Shown here: positions 9,727 to 21,200 of the stretch, one piece after another | Position numbering within the stretch: position 1 is the stretch's first letter | Layout: each line of letters opens with the position of its first letter | Assembly: GCA_004026145.2 (NCBI GenBank) | Contig: CP034995.1 | Location: 231,001-295,000, forward strand | Direction: 5' to 3' | DNA length: 64,000 nt | From: Takifugu bimaculatus | Lineage: Eukaryota; Chordata; Actinopteri; Tetraodontiformes; Tetraodontidae | Notes under the pieces: generated by a model | Told to the model about the DNA's origin: nothing | The model's database searches: none | Seen by the model: only the letters and a program-made list of their open reading frames with translations | Made by a program: the position numbers and the translations under genes

Positions 9727-11285
9727 CTGAGAAAAGAGAAAGGGGGAGATAAACGAAAAGACAGAGGCAGATTGTAAATAATGTTATGAAAAAAAAAAAA
9801 AAAAACCCAACCTTTGCACTCAGGAGGCAATAATCTTCCGGCCTGTCATAAGTTATGCAATATGAGTTTACATACAGAGCTATTTACATAGCACGTTATC
9901 CAACCATGAACTTGTCATTGTCTGTTTTACAGCATCCAGATTTATAAAGGTGTGTCATTATGTGGATGAGTCAAATACAGTGCGATTACCCTTTCAGTAT
10001 AAGTAAAGAATACATGCGTCGTTTAAAAATTACAACATTACTTCTTTTCTTTTTTTAAAAAAGCACGCAAACGATAATTAAACAAAATCTCTCTTTTTTG
10101 CGATTTTTGTTTTTTATTTTGCTTGAGCATTACTAATAACTTTGAGGAACTCCATGAAGTTTAAATCATTTCTATAGTAAAAGCTCAGCAGTAAGGATGG
10201 GCAGATCGATCCCGTGGTATCGATATATCGATACTCACAAGCTACTCATTTGGTATCGATGTTCTTTTATAAATATCGATACTAACTAACAAAAATAAAA
10301 ATTGGGGTGTATGCATCACTTTCCGCCGTTTTAGATTAGTTACTTAAATTAATATGTGCCAAGACACCCCTATACCTGGCGGCGTACTGAGCTGGCCCAT
10401 GTCACGTGACAGGAGATAGGGAATGAGCATCAACCTGCAAAATAGGCTTTATTTACAGGGCCGGAGGAAATAATCAGCCAGAGACGCAATCGTGTTAAAG
10501 CAGAAAATGTGAATATGATACGATTTCTGAAAAGCAATCTGAGACTTCAGTAAAGTGTGATAACATACCTCAAGTGCACTAAAGGTGTGATGGTGTCAGA
10601 CATTGTTCTAATTATTTTTTTATGGAACAACTGTCTTATGCAGGTTTAAAGGATAAGGAAATCCTAGTAATCAATTGACCATAATAAATTGTATATAAAT
10701 GGTCTGTATTTGTCTTAAATGTAATAATATTTTGACTGACAAAAATTGCCAGTAAGAAATGAACGGTATCGGTATCGGGATCGATATCGATGAAAATACA
10801 AGAAAAAGTATCGGTATCGTATCGAATCCCAAAAGTGTGGTATCGCCCATCCTTACTCAGCAGCACAGAGGGAAGCAGATATTGAGGCGATATCTCGGAC
10901 GCCCCCTGTCGGGGCTTCGGAGTCGTGCTGACATGCGTGGAATTGTTTTTCACCATTGTCCAATAAGACCTCGCCTTCAACACTGGGAACCGCCCAAATA
11001 TTTTTTATCCAATCATATTTCAGTATCCGAAACGAGGGCGTGGTCATACATCAAACGCTTAGGGGTTGTCACATCGGTCTTTAGTTTAGTGTGTTTTTAC
11101 GGGCCGTGTGGGTGGACTTTAAAGTATGGTCTTAAAAAGCTTTTTCCCACCCTTTTACTCTAGAGATAGTTAATCATTGGGACTTTGTCGACTGAAATTC
11201 GACAGATCCACAACTAGTTAGCGTAAAAAAGCCGCTAATTAGTGTCACAATCCCAGTTTACAGGCTGTAAGCTAACGCCGTCAGT
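9727..11285. promoter_or_regulatory. Head-to-head promoter region of the ABCG gene and hapstr1
   Basis: The ABCG gene starts leftward at 9676 and hapstr1 rightward at 11286. The interval contains an A16-17 tract near 9788, AT-rich filler, the hAT element (10192-10855) and, from about 10890 to 11285, a more CpG-rich segment adjacent to hapstr1 that probably holds its promoter. No coding sequence seen. Confidence 0.5.
10192..10855. mobile_element. Non-autonomous hAT-type element (MITE) with intact target duplication
   Basis: Left end TAAGGATGGGC at 10192 and right end GCCCATCCTTA ending at 10855 are inverted repeats. The element is flanked on both sides by the identical 8-bp sequence CTCAGCAG (10184-10191 and 10856-10863), the target-site duplication length of hAT transposons. 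Both subterminal regions are packed with ATCGATA/GGTATCG motifs. The 664-bp interior has no transposase frame, so it would depend on an enzyme supplied elsewhere. Ends and duplication are read directly; hAT membership is inferred from the 8-bp duplication. Confidence 0.85.
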
Positions 11286-13226
11286 ATGGAAGAGCGGAAG
11301 GAGGAGAGTGAAGCGGAGATTCAAGAACACGGTCCCGAACACTGGTTCTCCAAGTGGGAACGGCAGTGCTTGGCAGAGGCCGAACAAAGTGATCCAAAAG
11401 AAGAGGAGACGGAGCAGAGCCAACAGAAACTGTGGCATCTCTTTCAGAACTCTGCTACCGCCGTAGCACAGCTCTACAAAGGTCCGTACCATGACATTGG
11501 TTAAGAGAGCTAATTGTTGGAGCTAGGGCTTGTTTAGGCTAATCCGGCTAGCTAGCCTTATCGCTGGGCGGAGGGAGCTATACGAGAGACACAAAGGGCA
11601 CTAGCGGGGCTAACGGTGTTAGCCAGGCGAGGCTTTTCCTTCCCAGAACAAGGGTCGCTCTGAGGGGTTCCTGTACATAACTGCTCGTCTGTATCGCTAA
11701 ACATCCATTACCCCACGCTTCGTTCGACGACGCTTTGATGCTAGCCGGGGCTAACTTGAACTTAGGTAGCCCCTAACAGCCGGTCACCCGATAGTATTTG
11801 TGCTTCAATCTGGCTTTGAGTGGCCTGGACGTTCCAGGGATCCGCCACAGCTCAGCTGATCGATTACAATCGATCGACAAGCCAACCGGCTCCCAAACTG
11901 TTAGTTTGGCCTTTTTTGAATGACATTTGACACCGAGTTGGACACAACATGGCTTACATGGCGAAATGTTTAGTGAATCCGTTAACATTTACCCAGCTTG
12001 TCAAAATGGCGATACTCAGGGAGGAGTTTGTCGACTAAAACGACTGGATCGTGGACGTTCAGAGGCACCGATAGTTTGGATTTAAAGCTTGGTTTTAATT
12101 AAAGGACTTATGCTAATGAGATCATACCATAATGCACACAGTCGCCAGATCGAACAAAGAAAAGTTTTCTTAAACCTCCGACCTTCTGTGGGTGTCATGG
12201 CAGCTGTGTAGACATGGAACCCATGATTTAGAACATTCAGGGCTTCACATTCAGGATGATAATAGAATAATAATAATAATGAGTTAACTCCACCGGTAGG
12301 TCCAAGTTATCCCGGCAGCTCAGACGTATGCGAATTCATCTGGAGTATATTTATTACAGATTCTGGCACCTAATCGCCTTTTATATACGTGTTTGCCATG
12401 GAACCATCGTTGTAACATCTTGACTTGTCTTTCAAACATGTTTGCAGATCGTGTATGTCAACAGCAAGGCATCTCTCTGTGGGTGCCCTTTCAGAACGCA
12501 GCAACAGCTGTCACTAACTTGTATAAAGGCAAGTATGACGTAATTCTGAGAAAATAACCCCAACAACACATGTCCGTGGTTCACTTGTATTGGCCTTTTG
12601 CGTTCCAGACCTCTTTAAACCTACTTGTTTGTCCCATCAGAGAGCACAGAGGCTCGCCAACGGAGCTATGACTTAGGCATCCATTTAGGCAACCAGCGCA
12701 GGAACAAGGATATGATTGCATGGGTTAAGAAACGCAGAAGAACTATCAGACGCGAAGATCTCATCAGTTTCCTGTGTGGCAAAGTTCCGCCGCCACGGGC
12801 ACCTCGTGCTCCACCCAGAGTCGCGAGCCGATCCGCTCCCCAAGAGACAGGCAGCTCTGTAGAGACGGACCTGCAGCCCTTCAGAGAAGCCATAGCTTTG
12901 CAAGGTACATCAGCAGGAGCGGTTAAATATTAGAACTAGAAAATGGAGGTAGGCCTGCATCATTCATGTTGTCTTTTTCCTTTTCAGGTCTTAGTGGTGC
13001 CATGGCGAGTATTTCTGTGCGTTCTGGTCCTCCGGGTTCCCCAACACACCCGGCTCAGCCCCACGGTCGCCGTAGGAACGGGCTTCATGACGTGGACCTC
13101 AACACCTTCATCGCTGAGGAAATGGCCCGCCACATGGATTCCACGGCCACTCGTAAACGTGGCCCCACCCCCTGTAGCGATGTTATTACAGACTCGCCTA
13201 CTCATAAAAGGAACAGGATGCTATGA
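11286..13226 (+). CDS. hapstr1: HUWE1-associated stress-response protein HAPSTR1 (C16orf72), 4 exons, 259 aa
   Basis: Partner of the ubiquitin ligase HUWE1 that tunes stress signalling and helps place HUWE1 in the nucleus. Exons 11286-11481, 12448-12528, 12641-12904 and 12988-13226 sum to 780 bases (259 aa plus stop), all in frame. Diagnostic blocks: HGPEHWFSKWERQCLAEAEQ, KKRRRTIRREDLISFLCGKV, SSVETDLQPFREAIAL, and C-terminal DVITDSPTHKRNRML. Human C16orf72 is slightly longer; the difference is mainly in the low-complexity linker of exon 1. Intron 2 uses a GC donor (AAAG then gcaagt, 12529-12530). Exons 1 and 2 both end in a near-identical LW..FQN.ATAV..LYK motif with the same splice phase. 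The start is the ATG of MEERKEESEAEIQEHG. Every base is consistent with an intact gene. Confidence 0.97.
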
Positions 13227-13369
13227 ACTGATCATAGACCGCTAACCTCTCGTCTGTCGTCTCCCGCGTGGCTGAGCGAACAGCTGACGAGGACCGATGC
13301 CTTGGCCAACCCTTGGAATCTTCCTCCTTCTCATCTTAGTTGCAATGCTATAAATAACGGAGCTTAGCT

Positions 13370-13375
13370 AATAAA
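13370..13375 (+). promoter_or_regulatory. hapstr1 proximal polyadenylation signal
   Basis: AATAAA 144 bases past the stop. A second AATAAA at 14617-14622, about 1.4 kb past the stop, could end a longer transcript. The 3' region in between has no conserved coding frame. Confidence 0.5.
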
Positions 13376-14616
13376 AATCAGCCATATCTTCCTTTTATTT
13401 TTTTCCCCCTTATCCTCTTCTCTGTCTCTCCACATTAGTGTTCTGTTCTTGTTTATAGAATGTTCCAGTCTCTCTAGTTTACCCTGGTAGGTCTGAAGAA
13501 GGATTGAGCACATACTTGAAATCCTGAAGCGCAGAATGTTCATTTGAGACTTGTGCTTCACGTCGGACAGACTGGGTTGTTACTCGGTGTCGGAGCTTCT
13601 CCTTCTCAAGCAGTCTTCCTGCTTGCTGGTGTTGTGAGCAAACCGGGTAATCCTGGAGCCTGGCCTTCCGGTACGGATGATCCGCCTTGGTTGAAGTGTG
13701 TCTGAACTCAAGGTGCTTGTCAGTGAGTGTCTGTCATCCTTCTGCTGCTCTGTGTGTGTGTGTGTGAGCGTGTGTGAGTGACACCAGAACTGCCACTTGC
13801 TGTTCTCTAATCGTCTTCGCCTTTCAGAAAGCTGCTACAGTATCAGTTGTTGTGCAGTGAGTGAGTTTGTCTGGATTCAGGGTTGTGGCAAAAGCAACAT
13901 ACCTGGGGGGAAAAACAAGTCAAAGTCAGCCACTTTTGGGGGGGTTTTGGCAGCCCAAAGCAGGATTTTATCACAAAGCAGGTCAGTGAATGATGCCAGA
14001 TAATGATGGATGCCGTGAGCCTAAGCAAAGGAGATTAATTGATTAATGAAGCAACAATTTCTATTTCCAAGATTTCCTAAAGTGTACCTTTCCAGCTTCT
14101 CCATCATGCTGTTGACTGAGCGTGCTGGGTTCACTGAGCACTGACTTCACTTTTTTGCAATCAACATTATGCAGGTCACAATCTTGAAATATTAAATATA
14201 AATACTTGAGGTTTTGGCAAAGCTACAGAGAACTTTTTGCCATGTAGTAAAGGAACAACGATATCCTGACCAGGAAGTGGCGTCACTCAGCCTCTGCACC
14301 TGTTGTACTGCACTTCGTTACTTCTGTGGATGGATGATTGCATGTGCATGGACGTCTTACGCCGTAGAGGTTCAGATTACAACAGAAGAAGGGTTTGGCG
14401 TGATTCTCTGCTCAGGGTCTCACTGTTCCAACGTGTTCTGAGGCTCATTTCTTTGGTCGTGCTATAACAAGGGGAAAGATCAATTTGTTGCTCTCACGTA
14501 CTGCTTTGAGATACAATCTTGTAAAATACTTTATGTGTAAATAACCTGTAGGTGCTGTTATGTAGTACACATTGTATAAAAAATAGATTTCATCGGGGTG
14601 TCTATATAATTCTGAT

Positions 14617-14622
14617 AATAAA
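14617..14622 (+). promoter_or_regulatory. hapstr1 candidate distal polyadenylation signal
   Basis: AATAAA in the context CTGATAATAAAGAACATAC. It would give a long 3' UTR (13227 to about 14645), plausible for this gene family but unproven from sequence alone. Confidence 0.4.
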
Positions 14623-16065
14623 GAACATACAAGCGTTTATCCAGGTCGCCCAGTTTGGTTTGATGTTTGACTTAATCACCTGTTTGGAATAAACTGAAGT
14701 GCTGCACCATTTACCATTATATGTGAGACTTTTATGGATGAAGAATGGAGAGTTAAATATATCTGTCTCGACTTTGTAGTCTTACCTGCTTTGATTCTCT
14801 TAATTCCAGTTATTTAATGACGCTGAAAGAGAAAATCTTCATTTTAATGAGTAAAGTGTAATTCCAGACTGTCAGCACAAGAGGGAGACAAAGACCACTC
14901 TGGTTTTAAAATGAGCATTAAAAATATTAAGGATTTAAAGAACAATACATTATTTATAATTTAATATAAATATTTTTTTTCCATTTGGTTTATCTCCCTT
15001 GTTTTTCATTCTTACATTAACTGACCAAATAAAACTAACCTGTCTTAAAATGCAGCCTTTGGATCCAGGTGAACTCAAGCGAGTAATTTCCCCACTAATT
15101 TCTATAGGGAGATAAGATTATTGACACACATTGAAACTTATAGCCAAGGTTCAGAGATAATATCGAGCAATAAATTTGGTGTTCATGGCCACCTTAAACA
15201 ATATTACACCTTCATAATGTGGTTCGCCTTCAGGTTTCGCCTGGTAGTCACGGCTCATTAGTAATGATGACACATTTGTTGGAATTAAATTAAAGTTCCT
15301 TCAAATGGAGCAGATCCACAGTTGCCAAAAGTTGTTTTGATCCTCTGAAAAGTATATCAAAATAAATCTTTGTGTAAAGTGGAAGTAAATGACTCTGAAA
15401 ACACCCATTTCTGACCGTTACTCTGGTTGTTTCTACGTGCGGCCAGTCGGACTCTAGATTCAACAACTGAACAATCCGACAACAGCAATGAAGGTCCCAA
15501 AGATGAGGTCAGAGTCAATGATTCGTCTGATTACAAATTACAAATATGAGGGTGAACAATGCAGAAGACAGTGAAATGGCATTTGTGTGGCACTTTAGGC
15601 TGTTGAACTAAAGTCGGCCAATGACAGAGAACCACAACCAAATTCTGCCCTTTACAGACACTGAGCATACCCTTCCTTCAGCTAAAAGAATAAAAATCCC
15701 TCTAATTAACACAGATGAAGCCTAAAATTGGGTTTTCCTGTCGTTTTGAAGAAATCTTGAATGATGCCGCTCTTGGTCAAACATCAAAGTTTCAGTGAAT
15801 CACTGCTCTCACAGGAGACACAGCCGGCGCATGTCTCAGATGAACAGTTTCCTTTAGATGAACCTCACAGATTGATCTCCTGGCTCTCAATCTATCAACA
15901 CAAGGAAACGAAGAATACATCATCCACCAGTTGCTTCTTGCCCAAAGTGTGGAGGTCTCATTGTGTACCCGGTCTGAAAGCTCTAAAAGCTGCTACTTGA
16001 TGGCAACATGCTATGGAAGAGGAGCAAATCTGACCGCAAGCTGTTTCACACTTCAAAAGAAGCAC

Positions 16066-16230
16066 TGTGTGTGTGTGTGTGTGTGTGTGTGTCTGTTTGT
16101 GTGTGTGAGAAAGAGAGAGAGACAGAGAGAGAAAGACAGAGACATGATGAGAAGCAACAAGTGAATGTTCCAGAAAACCCCTCGAAGAAGGGCCATCTGG
16201 GGTGTGCTGGTATATCAGCCTTCTTACACC

Positions 16231-16302
<72 letters not shown>

Positions 16303-16424
16303 ACAGCGCGCACGCACACACACACACACACACACATACACACACACACAGAGTCGCTCAAAGGAGTCTACAAGGATGCAAGAGAGGTTTGGTGAAACGG
16401 TAGAAATATGTTTATTATCTTCTT

Positions 16425-16491
<67 letters not shown>
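16066..16491. repeat. Compound TG/GA/CA microsatellite cluster
   Basis: A (TG)n run at 16066-16092, then a GA-rich stretch, then an interrupted (CA)n block at 16228-16350 containing GCACGCACAGCGCGCACGC, then a pure (CA)n run at 16427-16491. The TG and CA runs are mutually complementary. The many ORFs over this block (CVCVCV or THTHTH peptides) are artefacts of the repeat. Confidence 0.95.
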
Positions 16492-16493
<2 letters not shown>

Positions 16494-18113
16494 TCACAGC
16501 GATTGCATGGTATTTGTGTGGGCTTGACCATTAGGGAGTCTTCAATGGCAGACAGCTGGCGATCAATGATGCACCAGTTATCCCGTGTGAGCATGTGCAG
16601 GCGTGCACTGACGCACGCGGCATCAACACAAAGAGGAATGGTAATTGCTGCACTGGGTTGTGTTAATTGATAGAGGACGGCGTGCTTATGTACTCACACG
16701 CACACAAACACATCAACACATTACCACATGCACATTAACAGAAGCCAATCAGGCAGACTGAGAACGTGTCCCCAGAGAGATGGAGAGGGGGCGGAGGAGA
16801 CGGGGAGGGAGATGAAGAGAGGTTAAACACTCCCCAGAGATGACACAGTCACGTCTCTGAGTTTTGTACACATGCAAATACCTGGTCTCGGAGAGATTGG
16901 CGTCTATTTTTGGCTCCGCTGTGGTTTTGTCTGTTTCTCCTTTTCAAAAGGAGTCTCCCCCACCCCATCCTCCACACACTGACACACACCAGACCTTCAG
17001 AGCTCCCTGCTCACCAGCATGTCCCTGTATTCCACAAATGCCATGGGGGGAAAAAAACACAAGCTGATCACCATAGCAACACGTTATATATCTTCCAGCA
17101 ATATTTATCCACCCCTTAGAGGGAGGGAGGTGGGCTGTGCTGGATGGATGGAGAGGAGAGTTAGAGGTGCTGTTGGTGGTGTGTGTGTGTGGTGTGCGTG
17201 CGTGTGTGTGTGTGCGTGTGAGTGGGGGGATGCAACTCCTTTAGAAATCAAACGGTCATTATCGAAAAGTGGGTGCGGTTCAGGTGGGTGGCCACAGGGC
17301 GGCAGCAGCGTCCAGCACAGGGGCGAGAAAAGCCCATCACCAAAAGACCAGTGGCTCCCAGTCATTGCTCCAAGTAAAGGCTCACAGTCATGTGCCATGA
17401 ACAATCTACAGGCTTTATTTAGCCGTTTAATGAAAATGAGTCAGACTTCCTCTGGTTTGTTTGACTCTCTGCACATCCATGTTTAACATCAGTAGATATG
17501 AGAAAGAGAAAAAAAAAAAGACAGAGCAGTTCCAGTGCAGCGTCACCAACATCACTGATAGGGATGCTGGCCACGCATTAAAGGTTGAGGGAACGATTAA
17601 AAAAGAGGAGAGAGGGGGAAAATGAATGGCAGGGAAGTGAAGGAGCAGAGATGATTGCAAGGTCCCCCTCCTCCCCCACGCGAGCATGAGGATTAGATGT
17701 TGTGCTGCTGGCTGCAGATGGGTTTGGGCTGGAAACTGTATGTGCACAGTATATAATGTGTGTGAGAGGGTAGATGTATGTAGAGGGTTATTTGGGGGCT
17801 CAAGAAGAAGCAGGCTTGAACAAAGAGGGGGGATGGAGAATGTAGGTGAGGAGGAAAAGGCTCCAAAATCCAGCCTGCAAAGATGCGAGAAGGACCTAAA
17901 AACAAGAGAAACCAAAAATGGGTCTGTGTGTGTGTGTGTGCGCTTGAGAGGCAGATATATAGACAGGAAGTAGAGGTGAAAATCCATAAATACAGGCCAA
18001 GTCTCCTCGCTCAAAGGTTTACGTGGGAAAACCCAACAGGACCTGACAAGAGTCTGATAGGATCAGCTCCTATGTGTTCACTCACTCATACACACCTACA
18101 CTCTTGTCCTCAG

Positions 18114-18134
18114 ACACACACACACGCACACACA

Positions 18135-18206
<72 letters not shown>
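18114..18206. repeat. (CA)n microsatellite
   Basis: About 93 bases of near-perfect AC dinucleotides with two early interruptions (CGCA and ATAC). Likely length-polymorphic. Confidence 0.95.
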
Positions 18207-18208
<2 letters not shown>

Positions 18209-21200
18209 CCCACTTGCCCTCTCTGCAGCAGCAGCCGCTCCAGTTTTCAAACATTATGTGCTCAAAGTGATATTTAGTTTTGGTACATTTTAAAATTTCA
18301 GGAGGCTTTACTCAGAGTGATGTTGTGGGCCGTCGGCTTTTGAAAGTAGCCGATCTGGCAGAACCCATTTGAGTCGGCTGCTCCAGTCCAGGTCCTCGCA
18401 AAGCTATTGTAATTCTGTCATTTGTGCTTTTGATCAGAAGTTTAAATTAGAGTTATTAGTGCTCGATCCATTACTGGGTGAAAATGCTTTAAACTGGAGT
18501 ATTATTTTAAAGATTTAAGGAAGGTGAAACTAAATGTTGCCATTATTGGTGTCCAAAGATTACTGCTTGGTTTCTTGCCAATTGTAAGATAAGACTTGAC
18601 TTTAAATGTGTTTTTCCTGTAGCTGGAGTTGTTTTCTGCTCCCATTGGTTATCTGTTCTCCTTTAATCATTCTTGGCAGGGGGAATTTTTGCCCCCACAG
18701 CCGACAGTCAAGAGATGATGGGAAGTGTGCAGGTAGAAGAATGGGCCTCCTCAGGCGCTGTGTCATAATGGAGGCCCGGCTCCTGGAGACCATCAGGACA
18801 TGCCACTTCCCATCAGTGTGGATCCCATATCTTTGGGCTTTTTCAACGGAGGTCAAACAAATCCGTTTTATTTGGTTGTCCGAGCGCACCTGGAGGATCC
18901 AGCGTTAAGCTGCTCTGAACAGCCGTGGTGGAAGGTGTAAATCACACTTGTCCAGATTTCCTCACGGGCTCCAAGACATCACATGTACATTTTAGGGAGG
19001 TCTCCGAACTGTCAAAACCCACATTTCATCCACTCCGAAAGGACCCCAAGCGACATCCAGCAGCCTTTAGAGGCCACTCGTGGCTTTCTTCTTTCACTCA
19101 GCAGCAACAGAAACCTGCCTGATTACAGTGAACTTAACCGCTGAAGCTGAAATGTAAAATATCACATACCTGCAGCCAGACAGGCGTCCAGAGGACAGAC
19201 AAGCAGGTGGCCTTCATCAACACACCCGGATGAGAAGGAGAGGAGAAGGAGAAGAGGCTGGACACACCAGGACAGGCCTTTCAACCCCCCACATGATGGT
19301 GCAGAGACGAGCGGGAGATCCATCAGAAGGAAGAAAAGGAGGAAGATTGGTGACCTGACTGCCCATCAGGTACACGGACACAGTGATTTTGGTCAGCCTG
19401 CTGTCTAAAAGCACAAAGACGTTTCCAGGCACCCCTGAACCAGGCCGACGTGGAATCTGTGAGGTAGAACTCAAACACTTTAAAGGCTCTGAGTCCATTT
19501 TCTCAGCAGAGGTCAGTAAGAAAGCTTATTAGAGGAAAGGGCATAATTTTCATTTCAGCTTTGGAGAAGACATCTACTGGGAACTGTTGAAGCCACTACA
19601 ATTAAATGCTTCAGCCAAGATAGCTCCGTGCCCTTAATGGGATACTATTCATGTGTGTAATATCCCGCATGTACTTCGTGTCTGGCACTTAATATGACAT
19701 ACTGACCTTAAGAGTGAACTGAGGGGAAGGGGGGGGGTCGATGGTAACTGTAATTATGGCTAACAATGCGAGCAGTGGACAAGTGGGAGAAAAATGTAAT
19801 TTTGAGTGAATTACCGCTCCGAATCCGCGAGGAGATAAAAGAGAACGTGTCCTCTGATGATTAGTGGCTTATTTAATGCCTTTGAAATGCACATTTTTGT
19901 AATTTTCTTTCTTTTTGTAGCATTTGTGGCTGAAAGTGTGCATCGTGTCTGTGCAGACTGAGGGGGGGTCTGATTTGAAATAAATGGGGTCTGTGAGCTT
20001 GATTTCTGATATTGTGATGGTTGTAAAGCAGTTTGGCGCATTACCCATGCTACATTTAACTAAAACTAGTGTTCATTGAGCTATAAGAAATTTCCAAAAT
20101 ATGCAAAAAATTCCTTAAAAAAAGTGGAACATCGTCAGTGATTGATGACCCGTATCAAAGCGGAGTTGTTTAAGCAAACAAATCAATAGTTTTCTAATAA
20201 CTATGCATCCAAAGCCGATGCGATGGAGCTTGTTGGTATTGAATCCTACAAAGATTAATTCCGCTTTGCTGCGGCTCCGCTCAGCTGTAAAAGCCTTTAG
20301 AAACTCTTCAGTTTCACTTTTACGCCGGTGTTCTCTGGAAGCAGCTGCTCTCAGTTTAAAAGCCGACACAAAGCACAAAACGACGCGCAGATACCCCGAT
20401 GAGCTGTTTCGCACTAAAACGCAGCCGCTAATGGATGGCTGAAAACACTGAAAAATGGCAATGTTGTCTCAGAAGTCTGAACATTCATCCTAAACGGCTG
20501 GATGTCATTGGATTTCCCCCCAGTTTAATCTTTCCCAAACCAATAAATAATGCAAAATGTCTGACAACACAAAGTCATTATCAGCCATAACAAACCCTCC
20601 AGTACACACCCGCCTCATGGCGATGCTCTTAAAGTGTATTAGCATAGGTTAGCTGATCAAATATAATAGCTGTCCTCTCTACTGATTTAACTGAGGCTGA
20701 AACTTTTCTTTTTTACTAATGCATGTGGAGGGACCCTCGCCTCTGATCTCCTGACTGCAGCAGTGGTTAGGGTGAGACCATCATTGACACTCTGCACAGC
20801 TAATTGAGAGGGATAAATGATTAATATGAAATCTCAGGCTGGCAGGTGGAGGTGTGGGTGCCGGAGAGACGAGATTCATCCTGACAAACCTGTTTAAAGG
20901 CTGAGTTAGGAATTATACTTGCTTCTCAGAGGTTTCTTGTGTAGGATTTAGGAGGCTCTATTGGCAAAAATGGAACAAAATATGTGTTTTTTCATATGTG
21001 TGGAATCACTTAAAACCTAAAAAGAATCCTGTTGGTCACAGGTCTGAGCTCAAGCGGCAAGAAACGGTTCAGAACCAGAGAGACAGAGCATGGAGAGAAG
21101 CCTCACATTGGACAAGATGAGCGCTCGCAGCTTCAAGGCTGGGAATAAGGAAGAAGGAACAAAGGCAAGATGGAGGGAAAGGATAAAAGGAATCTGTAAT

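Noticed and set aside
15958..16534. Several overlapping frames of 76-131 codons
   Set aside because: They translate the TG/CA microsatellites (CVCV or THTH peptides) and are not genes.
17427..18014. 195-codon minus-strand open frame
   Set aside because: Composition follows a low-complexity purine/pyrimidine-biased stretch. No conserved motif and no plausible gene structure.
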